Of a DNA stretch of 64,000 bases, positions 45,588 through 54,950 are shown piece after piece. Source of the DNA: JABMNT01 sp048262255 (GTDB lineage Bacteria > Pseudomonadota > Alphaproteobacteria > Rhodospirillales > Casp-alpha2). The position numbers and the translations under genes are program-made. The notes under the pieces were generated by a model. The model was not told the origin of the DNA, searched no databases, and saw only the letters and a list, made by a program, of their open reading frames with translations. The stretch covers positions 372,001 through 436,000 of the forward strand of contig JBLXFH010000003.1 in NCBI GenBank assembly GCA_048262255.1. Reading direction: 5' to 3'. The stretch's first letter is position 1. The number at the start of each line of letters is the position of its first letter.

Positions 45588-46745
45588 ATGGATCAGTTGT
45601 TAGAAGCCCCTGGCCCCCTGTTTACGTTTCTTGAGAGTGGCCGTTTTTGGAGAAGCATTACAGAGCGCACCCTTGTTGTAGGAGAAGGACCCAATACGGT
45701 TGGTGAGGTCTATGCGGCTAATCACAATACGAATTGGACTCGATCTGATGATAATACCTTTAACCTATGCCTTGATCCGCCTCTATTCCACGGCCTGTTG
45801 GCCTTAGAAGCTATACAACCAGCAACCAACGAGCCATTCGAAACGATCAATGAAATATACCCAACACTGAAAAATCCAACTCTTGACCCACCAGTTACGC
45901 CAGACGCAAAATGCTATGTATTACCATATGCCGAAAATCAGACATATTGTATCAAGCTCCCGACGGGCCCAGAACCCGCCTGCGCAGTAACAGCAGCATT
46001 AACTGGCTGCAGCATTCTGGTTTGGGCTGGGGCTAACGGCACAGCATATTTTGCTCACAGTAATGTAAGAACTCTGCCGCCGCGTGCTTATTACCAATAT
46101 GATTTAGTTGCTGCAAAACAGCGGGCAATGCGCGGTGTTCTTGATACGACAATGAGCCAAATGGCTGTGTTAGAAGTTAATAACGGGATGATAGGCCCCC
46201 CAGGAAACGTGGTCGAAGGCTGGCACCCATCCACTGTGGAATACGGGTATTGGAGTGACATTTCCGCAGACCGACCCTTCAGATCTTTTTCTTATGCTCA
46301 AGATAGTGCCGACACTCTGGAGTCTTTGGTTCCTAGCCTTTGTGAGCGTGGCTGGCCACTTCCCGAAAATGCAGGATACTTGAATTCTACACAGGAGTTT
46401 TTGGTGTTGCCACAATCACTACCTAATGACGTACGCCTGATGAAACACGGTTCTCTGGCGGCAGTATTTGGTGTCAGAATTGGTGGGCAATGGCGGTTCT
46501 ATTATCAAGAATACCTATTCATACCACTTGAGCGGTGGAGGGAGAACTGGCGCAGATTTGGCAGCCGTAATCGATCACCCATTCGAAACCAGCAAAACGA
46601 AATTCGAACCGTATACCCACCAAGCATTCTCAACGTTGGTCAGTTCTGGCCAAAGGATCAATTATCGCGCCATCGTCTGACCTTAGATCGAACGAACCAA
46701 ACAAGTGCATTTGCTGAGGTCAACACTCTTAACAACAACAATTAA
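45588..46745 (+). CDS. Unknown protein with LxGC...His deamidase-like motif
   Basis: This is a 385-residue protein with no signal peptide or membrane helix. The notable stretch is ACAVTAALTGCSILVW followed by a histidine in YFAHSN: Cys141 and His157, 16 residues apart. An LSGC-like motif with a histidine 12-16 residues on is the catalytic pair of the CNF1/BLF1/CheD-like deamidase fold, so a glutamine-deamidating toxin or effector is possible (inference, not proof). A late segment, GVRIGGQWRFYYQEYLFI, looks like beta sheet. The base composition is visibly more AT-rich than the flanking genes. It lies 12 bases before a hemopexin-repeat gene. Confidence 0.65.
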   Translation: MDQLLEAPGPLFTFLESGRFWRSITERTLVVGEGPNTVGEVYAANHNTNWTRSDDNTFNLCLDPPLFHGLLALEAIQPATNEPFETINEIYPTLKNPTLDPPVTPDAKCYVLPYAENQTYCIKLPTGPEPACAVTAALTGCSILVWAGANGTAYFAHSNVRTLPPRAYYQYDLVAAKQRAMRGVLDTTMSQMAVLEVNNGMIGPPGNVVEGWHPSTVEYGYWSDISADRPFRSFSYAQDSADTLESLVPSLCERGWPLPENAGYLNSTQEFLVLPQSLPNDVRLMKHGSLAAVFGVRIGGQWRFYYQEYLFIPLERWRENWRRFGSRNRSPIRNQQNEIRTVYPPSILNVGQFWPKDQLSRHRLTLDRTNQTSAFAEVNTLNNNN

Positions 46746-46757
46746 CGGTGTCTGGTA

Positions 46758-47675
46758 ATGGCTACAACACATTTTAACGCTGGCGTTTACTTAAGCAAAA
46801 CGAAGACCGCCGTCCTGATTTCCGATGATCGCTGTCACCTCTATGACAGGGCCAATGACACAATGGCTCCGGAAGGACAAAAGCTTGATGGCTATTGGCC
46901 TGCACTGAAAGGCACGTCTTTCGCAACAGGTATTGATGCCGGGTTTTACAATTCGGCCAGCAACCAAGTGGTTTTGTTCAAAGCTGGGAAAATCACTCTT
47001 TTTGATCCCGACAGCTCAACCCAAGCCGCAGAAAACCCCATCAACAGCGTTTTCGCCAATTGGCCCAAGTCAGCATCTTCACCCGATGCAGCAATACTCC
47101 TGCCGGACGCAACGACGGCTCTGGTGTTCATAGGCATGGATTGTATGCAACTGGATCTGACCAAGGGGCTCGCCTTGACAGATAGCGCAAAAAGCATTGA
47201 TGAGGCTGTTTCGAATTGGCCATCCGAGACAGTATTCGGCAGCGGCGTTGATGGCGGCTTTAGTGTACCTGACGAAAAAATCGCTTTTCTGTTCAACGAA
47301 ACGATCTACGTAAAACTTGATCTAGCGACCAGAAAAGTTATTGACGGTTACCCCAGATACATAGCCGCAGGCTGGCCCGGCTGGCCCGATGAAGTGACCC
47401 TTCCTGCCTGGGCGGACTACCAAGACATGCTCGACATGGATCGCCAAAACCTTGTCGCCAAAGCCCTGGACGAAGGATTGCTTGATAGCTGGATCACTGC
47501 CGCTGCCAAACAAACCCCAGACTATGCAGTTGACCTTAAACATCAGAAAAGCAGGATAGAGAATATTCCGCTCAGCAATGCAGCTCTTGGGGCGCTGCAG
47601 GGGATGAATACAGATCAACCTGAATTAGAGCCCCAGACAACCATAAAAAAACCCGACCCGCCGACATCCGCGTAA
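46758..47675 (+). CDS. Hemopexin-repeat (four-bladed propeller) protein
   Basis: This is a 305-residue protein. Residues 5-210 fall into four repeats of about 50 residues with hemopexin spacing: blade 1 ISDDRCHLYDRAND, blade 2 GIDAGFYNSASNQVVLFKAG, blade 3 SPDAAILLPDATTALVF, and blade 4 GVDGGFSVPDEKIAFLFN ending in KVIDGYPRYIAAGWPGWP. Each blade ends in an [NW]WP-type turn. Hemopexin blades bind haem, ions or other proteins. In bacteria they are rare and appear in Photorhabdus photopexins and similar. The last 95 residues are helical then proline-rich. No signal peptide is seen, so it acts inside or leaves by another route. It pairs with the gene just before it. Confidence 0.82.
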   Translation: MATTHFNAGVYLSKTKTAVLISDDRCHLYDRANDTMAPEGQKLDGYWPALKGTSFATGIDAGFYNSASNQVVLFKAGKITLFDPDSSTQAAENPINSVFANWPKSASSPDAAILLPDATTALVFIGMDCMQLDLTKGLALTDSAKSIDEAVSNWPSETVFGSGVDGGFSVPDEKIAFLFNETIYVKLDLATRKVIDGYPRYIAAGWPGWPDEVTLPAWADYQDMLDMDRQNLVAKALDEGLLDSWITAAAKQTPDYAVDLKHQKSRIENIPLSNAALGALQGMNTDQPELEPQTTIKKPDPPTSA

Positions 47676-47825
47676 TCCGATTTCGCAGCACTGCTCGCAA
47701 ACTTAAGCACAGGAGCGCCACCCCCGGAGCAACTGTCCCAACTGGACGACCTTTTGATACGGTTCTTTAAACAAGGGATCGGTTTATCAATGCAGCCCAA
47801 GTGCTCACTGGCACTGGACCACGCC

Positions 47826-49433
47826 CTAGCGCCGGGGGGGGGTCAGGATGGTGACCTGCGGCGGGCGGGTTTTGTCCATTTCCGGATAATCCAGCGTGTA
47901 ATGGAGGCCCCGGCTTTCCGTACGCATCATCGCCGAGCGAATGATCAGATCGGCCACTTCAGCCAGGTTTCGCAGTTCCAGCATATCGCCGGTAACCCGG
48001 AAATTGCTGTAATATTCGGTGATTTCTGAAAGCAACAGGTCAATCCGGTGCTTGGCCCGCTCGAGGCGCTTGGTTGTCCGCACAATGCCGACGTAATCCC
48101 ACATGAAGCGGCGCAATTCTTCCCAGTTGTGAGAGACAACCACTTCCTCGTCGGGCTCGCGCACCCAGCTTTCATCCCAGGCGCGAATGGCCGGTGGAGC
48201 CGGGGTGTCGCCCAGCTTTTCAACAATGTCCTTGGCCGCCGAGCTTGAGAGGACCAGACATTCCAGCAGTGAATTGGAGGCCATACGGTTGGCCCCGTGC
48301 AGCCCCGTTGACGCCACTTCTCCCGCCGCATAAAGCCCGTCAACATCTGTGCGGCCGTGCAAATCCGTCATCACGCCGCCACAGCTGTAATGGGCGGCCG
48401 GAACGATCGGCAGCGGTTCCCTGGTCATGTCGATGCCGAATTCCAGGCAGCGGGCATGGACCGTCGGGAAGTGCTCAAGAATGAAATCGGCGGGCTTATG
48501 GGAAATATCCAGATAGAGGCATTCAACGCCCAACCGCTTCATTTCGTGATCGATGGCCCGGGCCACGACATCGCGCGGTGCCAGTTCCGCTTGTTCGTGA
48601 AAGGCGTCCATAAAGCGCGAACCATCCGGCAACAGCAGCTTCCCACCTTCGCCGCGCACCGCTTCGGTGACCAGAAAGGATTTGGCGTCGGGATGGTACA
48701 GGCAGGTTGGGTGAAACTGCGTAAATTCCATGTTGGCGACCCGGCAGCCGGCCCGCCAGGCCATGGAAATGCCGTCGCCCGTCGCACCGTCGGGGTTGGA
48801 CGTATAGAGATAAACCTTGCTGGCGCCCCCGGTTGCCAGAACAACCGCCTTGGCTCCATAGGCCCGGACATGGCCAGACTTGGTATCCAGCGCATAGGCG
48901 CCGATGCAGCGCCCCCGGCGACCGCTGGGCAGGGTTTCACGGATCAGATCGACGGCGTTGTGATATTCCAGCACCTCCACATTGGCGCGTTCTTTCACCC
49001 GCCCGATCAGGGTCATCTCGACCGCTTTACCGGTGGCGTCCGCAGCATGCACGATACGCCGGTGTGAATGACCGCCTTCCTGCGTCAGATGCGGAATCTG
49101 ATTGCCGTTGGGGCCATGCTCCTGGGAGAACCCGACACCAAACTCGATCAACCGCTCAATGGACGCCCGACCGTGCTCAACGATAAAACGCACGGCTTTT
49201 TCATCGCACAAACCCGCACCGGCGATCAGCGTATCGGAAACATGCGCATCAACCGTGTCGGTTTCATCGAGAACCGCCGCAATGCCGCCCTGTGCATAGA
49301 AGGTATTACTTTCTTCCAGCGTGTTTTTGGTCAGAACCCCAATGCGCAAATGGCTTGGCAATTCGAGGGCGACGCCAAGCCCGGCGGCGCCACTACCAAT
49401 GATGAGAACATCAAACTCGCTGGATTCTGCCAT
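47826..49433 (-). CDS. nadB: L-aspartate oxidase
   Basis: This is a 535-residue FAD enzyme of de novo NAD synthesis, turning aspartate to iminoaspartate. The FAD motif LIIGSGAAGLGVALEL is at the N-terminus, TFYAQGGIAAVLDETD and HYSCGGVMTDLHGRTD are conserved, and ATGGASKVYLYTSNPDGATG marks the succinate-dehydrogenase-like fold. nadA and nadC are not in the window. It points towards the hemopexin gene. Confidence 0.96.
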   Translation of the reverse strand: MAESSEFDVLIIGSGAAGLGVALELPSHLRIGVLTKNTLEESNTFYAQGGIAAVLDETDTVDAHVSDTLIAGAGLCDEKAVRFIVEHGRASIERLIEFGVGFSQEHGPNGNQIPHLTQEGGHSHRRIVHAADATGKAVEMTLIGRVKERANVEVLEYHNAVDLIRETLPSGRRGRCIGAYALDTKSGHVRAYGAKAVVLATGGASKVYLYTSNPDGATGDGISMAWRAGCRVANMEFTQFHPTCLYHPDAKSFLVTEAVRGEGGKLLLPDGSRFMDAFHEQAELAPRDVVARAIDHEMKRLGVECLYLDISHKPADFILEHFPTVHARCLEFGIDMTREPLPIVPAAHYSCGGVMTDLHGRTDVDGLYAAGEVASTGLHGANRMASNSLLECLVLSSSAAKDIVEKLGDTPAPPAIRAWDESWVREPDEEVVVSHNWEELRRFMWDYVGIVRTTKRLERAKHRIDLLLSEITEYYSNFRVTGDMLELRNLAEVADLIIRSAMMRTESRGLHYTLDYPEMDKTRPPQVTILTPPRR

Positions 49434-49453
49434 GAGGACCGCGTCCGGGAAAG

Positions 49454-50320
49454 TTAATCGAGATCAAGTGTCTTGCCGAGACGTCCGGCAAGGTCCTGAA
49501 TATACTGCCAGGCCACCCGGCCTGAACGGGAGCCGCGCGTCACTGTCCACTCAATGGCCTCGGCACGCAAATCAATATTCGGGTCTTTCAGATCAAAACG
49601 CTCCACATATCCCTCAATGATCGCCAGATAGGTGTCCTGATCGCAGTTATGGAAACCGAGCCATAAGCCAAAACGGTCGGACAGGGAGACTTTTTCCTCA
49701 ACCGCTTCGGAGGCATGAATGGCGGTCGAACGCTCGTTCTCGATCATGTCGCGTGCCATCAAGTGGCGGCGGTTGGAGGTGGCGTAAAACAGGACATTGC
49801 CCGGGCGGCCTTCAATACCGCCTTCAAGCACACCTTTCAGGGATTTATAGGTATCGTCCTGTGTGTCGAAGGACAGATCATCGCAAAACAGCAAAAACCG
49901 GCGTTCGGATTTGCGGAGCAGCGACAACAAACGGGGCAGGGACGGGATATCTTCGCGATGGATCTCGACCAGCGCCAGTGAACCGGCAACCTTGGCGTTG
50001 ATGTCCGCATGCACAGCTTTCACCAGAGAACTTTTACCGGTTCCCCGAGCACCCCATAACAGGGCGTTGTTGGCGGCAAAACCATCGGCAAAACGCTGGG
50101 TATTTTCAGCCAGCAGGTCGGTCTGGCGATTGATCCCTTTCAGAAGGGACAGTTCAACCCGGTTCACATGTTCGATCGGTTCCATATAATCCGGATCGGA
50201 GTGCCAGACAAAAGCGTCAGAAGCGTTGATATCCGACGATTGCGCAGCGACAGGAGCCAATCGCTCCAACGCCCCTGCGATGCGTTCCAACAAAGGAATC
50301 AATGTGTTCATATCAGTCAT
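49454..50320 (-). CDS. DUF815 AAA-type ATP-binding protein
   Basis: This is a 288-residue AAA ATPase. Walker A WGARGTGKSSLV starts near residue 89, Walker B is LLFCDDLSFD, and sensor 1 is FYATSNRRHLM. An N-terminal leader of about 50 residues precedes it. The family is widespread in proteobacteria and often lies beside yajC/secDF, as here (divergent). Its biochemical role is not established. Confidence 0.9.
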   Translation of the reverse strand: MTDMNTLIPLLERIAGALERLAPVAAQSSDINASDAFVWHSDPDYMEPIEHVNRVELSLLKGINRQTDLLAENTQRFADGFAANNALLWGARGTGKSSLVKAVHADINAKVAGSLALVEIHREDIPSLPRLLSLLRKSERRFLLFCDDLSFDTQDDTYKSLKGVLEGGIEGRPGNVLFYATSNRRHLMARDMIENERSTAIHASEAVEEKVSLSDRFGLWLGFHNCDQDTYLAIIEGYVERFDLKDPNIDLRAEAIEWTVTRGSRSGRVAWQYIQDLAGRLGKTLDLD

Positions 50321-50452
50321 AGCGGCGGAGATTAGGCACCCGGAGGGGTGCCGTCAATCGATAGAAATCAGAATTTCTGAGGAAGGCCCGCACTGGCGGA
50401 CCTGAAATCACCTGCCATATGGATCAGAATAGCCAATGATAACGCTTTGCGA

Positions 50453-50480
50453 TTGCAAGTTGGGACGCGACGGGTATAGT
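50453..50480 (+). promoter_or_regulatory. Sigma-70-type promoter of yajC-secDF
   Basis: TTGCAA, a 16-base spacer and TATAGT lie 51 bases before the yajC ATG, within the divergent gap from the DUF815 gene. Confidence 0.5.
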
Positions 50481-50530
50481 CCGCTTCGGAATTTTTACGT
50501 GGGCCGAAGGGCCGAAATTAGGAGTTTTTG

Positions 50531-51082
50531 ATGTTTATTTCACCAGCATATGCACAAGCAGCCGGCGGCGGCGCCGGCGGTGGACTGGAAGCGCTTCTGC
50601 CTCTCGTTCTGATCTTTGTCGTTTTCTACTTTTTATTGATCCGTCCCCAGCAAAAGAAAATGAAAGATCATCGCGCCATGTTGGCGGCTGTTCGCCGCGG
50701 CGATAAAATTGTCACCGGCGGCGGGATTGTCGGCACGATCAGCAAAGTCGATGATGAGCAAACCGTGACCGTTGAAATCGCCAAGGACGTAAAAGTTAAA
50801 GTCCGGCGTGAACTGATTTCCGCCGTACTCAATAAGACGGACCCCGTTGGCACACCTGCCAATGACACCGGCGCGAAAAGCGGTGGATTTTTGAGCGGTC
50901 TGTTCGGTGGCGGGGCAAAATCCGCGCCTGCTGATGCGGCACCTGCTGAAGCGGCTCCGGCTAAAAAGGCGCCTGCGAAGAAGGCTCCAGCCAAGCCCAA
51001 GGAAGCACCTGCCAGCGATGCCGAAGCGACGGACTCCGCTCCAGATGCAAACGCTGAAGAAGCTCCTGACGCTAAAAAATAA
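50531..51082 (+). CDS. yajC: Preprotein translocase subunit YajC
   Basis: This is a 183-residue protein from ATG 50531. One membrane helix (LLPLVLIFVVFYFLLIRPQQ) is followed by the YajC core (MLAAVRRGDKIVTGGGIVGT). The C-terminal 80 residues are an Ala/Pro/Lys-rich low-complexity tail (PAKKAPAKKAPAK) longer than in Escherichia coli, where the protein has about 110 residues. It joins SecDF and YidC at the translocon. secD begins 24 bases later. Confidence 0.95.
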   Translation: MFISPAYAQAAGGGAGGGLEALLPLVLIFVVFYFLLIRPQQKKMKDHRAMLAAVRRGDKIVTGGGIVGTISKVDDEQTVTVEIAKDVKVKVRRELISAVLNKTDPVGTPANDTGAKSGGFLSGLFGGGAKSAPADAAPAEAAPAKKAPAKKAPAKPKEAPASDAEATDSAPDANAEEAPDAKK

Positions 51083-51106
51083 GCAAAAACAAGAGAGGCA
51101 AGGCCG

Positions 51107-52678
51107 ATGGTCTATTTTTCCAAAGCGAAAATGGTGATGGTGATACTGGTGTGCCTGTTCGGCATCGCCTTTTCCGCACCCAACTTTTTCAAAGAACAGA
51201 CTTTGGAAGCCTTGCCGGACTGGCTGCCGCACAAACATGTGAACCTGGGACTGGATCTGCAGGGCGGCTCGCATTTGCTGCTTGAGGTCGAGGTTGAGGC
51301 CGTTATCCGCGAGCAGCTGGATGCCACCGTTGACGATGTGCGCGCCGAATTGCGCAAAGCGGGCATCGGCTACACCGGGTTGGGTCTGGACGGCGCAACA
51401 GCAGTGAAGGTGACCATCCGGGATCCGGGCGAAACCGAAAAAGCCCGTGGCTTGCTGCGCGATATGTCGCAAGCCCTGGAGGTCAATGTTTCCGATAACA
51501 CCATCCGTCTTGAACTGACGGAGCAGGAGATCACGGACCGAAGAAATGCCACGATCCAGCAATCAGTCGAGATTGTCCGGCGCCGGATTGATGAGACAGG
51601 AACCCGCGAGCCGACCATTCAGCGCCAGGGGGATGAACGCATTCTGGTCCAGTTGCCGGGTGTCAAAGACCCGGAACGGATCAAGGACCTGCTTGGTAAA
51701 ACCGCCAAAATGAGTTTCCATCTGACCGACAACCGCGTCGCTGAAGCCATGCGGGGCCGGGTGCCACCGGGCGCCAGGTTGCTGCCACGCATTGACAGCG
51801 AGCAGGACCGGGGCCCCGTCCTTGTCCAGAAGCGGGTTATGGTTTCCGGTGAAGATCTGGTCGATGCGCAACCGAGTACCGACGGCCAGACCGGCGAGCC
51901 CGTGGTAACCTTTCGCTTCAACACACGCGGCGCCAAGAAATTCGGCACGACGACCTCCGCCAACGTCAACCGGCCTTTCGCTATTGTTCTCGACGGCAAG
52001 GTGATCAGCGATCCGGTCATTCGCGAGCCCATTCTCGGCGGCTCCGGCCAGATTAGTGGCAACTTCTCGTTTCAAGAAGCAACGGACCTGTCGCTCTTGC
52101 TGCGCGCCGGGGCGCTGCCAGCACCTCTGACGATCCTTGAGGAGCGCTCGGTCGGGCCCGGCCTCGGGGCGGATTCCATTGCCGCAGGTAAAATCGCCAG
52201 CATGCTGGGTATGGTTTTGGTGATTGTCTTTATGGCTGTCGCCTACGGCCGTTTCGGGATCATGGCCGATATCGCACTGCTGTTGAACGTCGTTCTCATT
52301 CTGGGCAGTTTGTCCGCTCTGCAGGCGACGCTGACCCTGCCGGGTATCGCCGGGATTGTCCTGACCATCGGTATGGCGGTTGACGCCAACGTGCTGATTT
52401 TCGAGCGTATTCGCGAAGAGGTTCGCACCATTGGGCGCGGACCTGTTGCGGCCATTGACGCCGGTTACAGCCGGGCGCTGACAACCATTGTTGACGCCAA
52501 CGTCACAACACTGATTGCCGCCGCATTGTTGTTTGTGTTTGGTTCCGGCCCGATCAAAGGGTTTGCCGTTACGCTGGGCATAGGAATCGTCACGTCAATG
52601 TTCACCGCCATCATGCTGACCCGCTTGTTTGTCGTTCTATGGCTCAGAAAAGCCAAACCCAAAGAATTGCCGTTATAG
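51107..52678 (+). CDS. secD: Protein translocase subunit SecD
   Basis: This 523-residue protein has an N-terminal membrane helix, a large periplasmic region with LGLDLQGGSHLLLEVEVEA (a SecD hallmark), and five C-terminal helices including SVGPGLGADSIAAG and IGMAVDANVLIFERIREE. It uses the proton gradient to pull preproteins out on the periplasmic side. It is followed 10 bases later by secF. Confidence 0.96.
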   Translation: MVYFSKAKMVMVILVCLFGIAFSAPNFFKEQTLEALPDWLPHKHVNLGLDLQGGSHLLLEVEVEAVIREQLDATVDDVRAELRKAGIGYTGLGLDGATAVKVTIRDPGETEKARGLLRDMSQALEVNVSDNTIRLELTEQEITDRRNATIQQSVEIVRRRIDETGTREPTIQRQGDERILVQLPGVKDPERIKDLLGKTAKMSFHLTDNRVAEAMRGRVPPGARLLPRIDSEQDRGPVLVQKRVMVSGEDLVDAQPSTDGQTGEPVVTFRFNTRGAKKFGTTTSANVNRPFAIVLDGKVISDPVIREPILGGSGQISGNFSFQEATDLSLLLRAGALPAPLTILEERSVGPGLGADSIAAGKIASMLGMVLVIVFMAVAYGRFGIMADIALLLNVVLILGSLSALQATLTLPGIAGIVLTIGMAVDANVLIFERIREEVRTIGRGPVAAIDAGYSRALTTIVDANVTTLIAAALLFVFGSGPIKGFAVTLGIGIVTSMFTAIMLTRLFVVLWLRKAKPKELPL

Positions 52679-52688
52679 GAGAATACAT

Positions 52689-53627
52689 ATGCGTGGTCTT
52701 AATCTGGTACCGGCAAACATTGATCTTCCGTTCATCACAAAACGGAAACTGTTTCTGGCTTTTTCCTGTCTGCTGGTTGTTGCCTCGGTCGCACTGTTTT
52801 TCAGCAAAGGTCTTAACTACGGCATCGATTTCAAAGGTGGAATTATGCTGGAAGTGCGGACGGAAAAGGCTGCGGATATCGCAGAGATGCGGAACCAGCT
52901 TGGTCAACTGGGGCTTGGCGAAGTCGCCTTGCAGGAGTTTGGCCAACCCACCGATGTTCTGATCCGCGTACAGCGCCAGGAGGGCGACGAAGCGGCTCAG
53001 CAGGTGGCTGTCGAAAAGATAAAGGCGTCTCTGGGCAATGGTGTCGAGTACCGGCGTACAGAATTTGTCGGGCCAAAGGTTTCCGACGAGTTGTTCTGGG
53101 ACGGATTAATGGCCGTTGGCTTAGCGATTTTTGCCATCCTGGTCTATATCTGGTTCCGTTTTGAATGGCAGTTTGGTCTGGCGGCTGTCATCGCCCTGAC
53201 GCATGACGTAATCAGCACCATCGGGATTTTTGCCCTCATGGGGTTTGAATTCAATCTTTCGACAGTGGCGGCTGTTTTGACCATCGCCGGCTACTCCATC
53301 AACGATACGGTTGTGGTGTTTGACCGGGTTCGGGAAAATTTGCGCAAATACAAAAAAATGCCGTTGCCTGAATTGCTCAACAATTCAATCAATCAGACCC
53401 TGTCGCGAACCATCGTCACCTCAGTGACCACGTTGCTGGCGCTGCTCGCCCTGTATTTCTTTGGCGGCACCGTCATCCAAGACTTCAGTTTTGCTATGAT
53501 CTGGGGCGTCCTCATCGGGACCTATTCCTCCATTTGTCTGGCGGTTCCGGTTCTTCTGTACCTGAACATCCAGCGCCGGGGCACATTGGTCGGAGAAGCG
53601 AACGACGAAGCCCAACAGACGTCCTAA
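52689..53627 (+). CDS. secF: Protein translocase subunit SecF
   Basis: This is a 312-residue protein. GLNYGIDFKGGIMLEVRT and AGYSINDTVVVFDRVREN are SecF signatures and six membrane helices are visible. The frame is open 60 bases further upstream inside secD, but ATG 52689 with TAGGAGA is the better start. It pairs with SecD; the Mth938-like gene follows five bases later. Confidence 0.96.
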   Translation: MRGLNLVPANIDLPFITKRKLFLAFSCLLVVASVALFFSKGLNYGIDFKGGIMLEVRTEKAADIAEMRNQLGQLGLGEVALQEFGQPTDVLIRVQRQEGDEAAQQVAVEKIKASLGNGVEYRRTEFVGPKVSDELFWDGLMAVGLAIFAILVYIWFRFEWQFGLAAVIALTHDVISTIGIFALMGFEFNLSTVAAVLTIAGYSINDTVVVFDRVRENLRKYKKMPLPELLNNSINQTLSRTIVTSVTTLLALLALYFFGGTVIQDFSFAMIWGVLIGTYSSICLAVPVLLYLNIQRRGTLVGEANDEAQQTS

Positions 53628-53632
53628 GGGCA

Positions 53633-54016
53633 ATGTCTCTCGATATTACCCCATCGACTCCGGAAGGCCGGCAGGTCATTCAGAAATACGGGAATGGACG
53701 GTTTCAGATTGCCGGGGTGCCATATGACGGCTCGGTTCTCGTAACGCCCGAAAGATCAGCGCCCTGGCCGGTTGTGCAAGCTGCAGACATCAGCCCGGAA
53801 AGCCTGTCGCCGCTGTTTAGCAAAGGCACCCACGCCGGAATACTTCTGATCGGTTGTGGACCATCGTTTGTGGCGCCACCAAAAGGGCTTCGCGCCGCAT
53901 TGAAAGAGCAGGGGGCCGTTCTCGAATGGATGGACACCGGCGCCGCCTGCCGGACCTTCAATGTGTTGCTGACCGAAGAGCGCCCCGTTGTTGCGGCGCT
54001 GATTGCCGTCGATTGA
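53633..54016 (+). CDS. Mth938/NDUFAF3-like protein (DUF498)
   Basis: This is a 127-residue single-domain protein. FQIAGVPYDGSVLVTPE, GILLIGCGPSFVAPPKGL and LEWMDTGAACRTFNVLLTE match the Mth938-like fold. The mitochondrial relative NDUFAF3 assists complex I assembly, and alphaproteobacterial copies sit after secF as here. ATG 53633 behind TAAGGG is chosen; a start 99 bases earlier would overlap secF. Its bacterial function is unproven. Confidence 0.88.
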   Translation: MSLDITPSTPEGRQVIQKYGNGRFQIAGVPYDGSVLVTPERSAPWPVVQAADISPESLSPLFSKGTHAGILLIGCGPSFVAPPKGLRAALKEQGAVLEWMDTGAACRTFNVLLTEERPVVAALIAVD

Positions 54017-54136
54017 TACGGCGCGACGCGATTGTCGCACCGGGTTAAGGGGAATGCCAAACCCAATCCCTTCAGATCATATATACATCGCCTCCAGAGC
54101 CGCATATGTTCGTGCTCTGTCGTACGGAGATCAAGA

Positions 54137-54940
54137 ATGACCGAGATCATCGCCTATTTCACATCACTGTCTGTATTGCAGGCAGGTATTTTATGCAGTC
54201 TGATTGCCGGTGCGGGAGCTGGCGTTGGGGCTTTGCCGATATTTGCGGTGCGTTCGATCTCAACCGCCTTGCGTGATGTCCTGCTGGGCGGTGCCGCCGG
54301 CCTGATGCTGGGCGCGACGACCTTCTCATTGCTGCTTCCCGGTATTGAAGCGGCAACAGAGCAAACGGGATCGCCATCCACCGCAATCGTGATAATGGGT
54401 GGCGGTATGCTGGCCGGCGCTTTTCTATTGTGGGCCATTGATTGCCTGATCCCGCACGAGCACCTGATCAAGGACAAACCCTTGGCCGAACAAAACCAGA
54501 TCCGCGGCGTCTGGCTGTTCGTTCTTGCCATCACCATTCACAATTTCCCTGAAGGCCTAGCCGTTGGCGTTGGGTTTGGCGGTGGCAATGTCGGCAACGG
54601 TCTGGCGTTAACCGCAGCCATTTTTTTGCAGAATCTGCCGGAAGGTTTCGCCGTCGCCCTGGCCATGATAACTGTCAGATACAGTGCTCTCGGTGCTGTC
54701 GGCATTGCTCTAGGCACAGGGGTCATTGAAACGCTGGGCGGGCTCGTGGGCGCTACCGTGGTTTCCTTATCGGCGGCGCTGCTGCCTGCCGCACTGGCTG
54801 TCGCCGCTGGCGCCATGCTGTTTGTGATCAGTCACGAAGTCATTCCTGAAACCCACCGCAACGGCAACGAAACCCCGGCCACCTTTGGTGTTGTTGTTGG
54901 CTTTGTGGTCATGATGTATCTGGATGTGGCGATCAGCTAG
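54137..54940 (+). CDS. ZIP-family metal transporter
   Basis: This is a 267-residue inner-membrane protein with eight likely helices. HNFPEGLAVGVGFGGG and the following QNLPEGFAVALAMITV are the paired helix-4 and helix-5 metal motifs of the ZIP family, and FVISHEVIPETH lies late. It would import zinc, iron or another divalent metal. The start ATG 54137 follows GGAGATCAAGA. It sits between the NDUFAF3-like gene and a convergent TPR gene. Confidence 0.92.
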   Translation: MTEIIAYFTSLSVLQAGILCSLIAGAGAGVGALPIFAVRSISTALRDVLLGGAAGLMLGATTFSLLLPGIEAATEQTGSPSTAIVIMGGGMLAGAFLLWAIDCLIPHEHLIKDKPLAEQNQIRGVWLFVLAITIHNFPEGLAVGVGFGGGNVGNGLALTAAIFLQNLPEGFAVALAMITVRYSALGAVGIALGTGVIETLGGLVGATVVSLSAALLPAALAVAAGAMLFVISHEVIPETHRNGNETPATFGVVVGFVVMMYLDVAIS

Positions 54941-54950
54941 AGCCGGATGA

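Noticed and set aside
47615..47825. Short frames between the hemopexin gene and nadB
   Set aside because: Both strands give only short peptides without start signals; the region is just the convergent gap, with no clear terminator.
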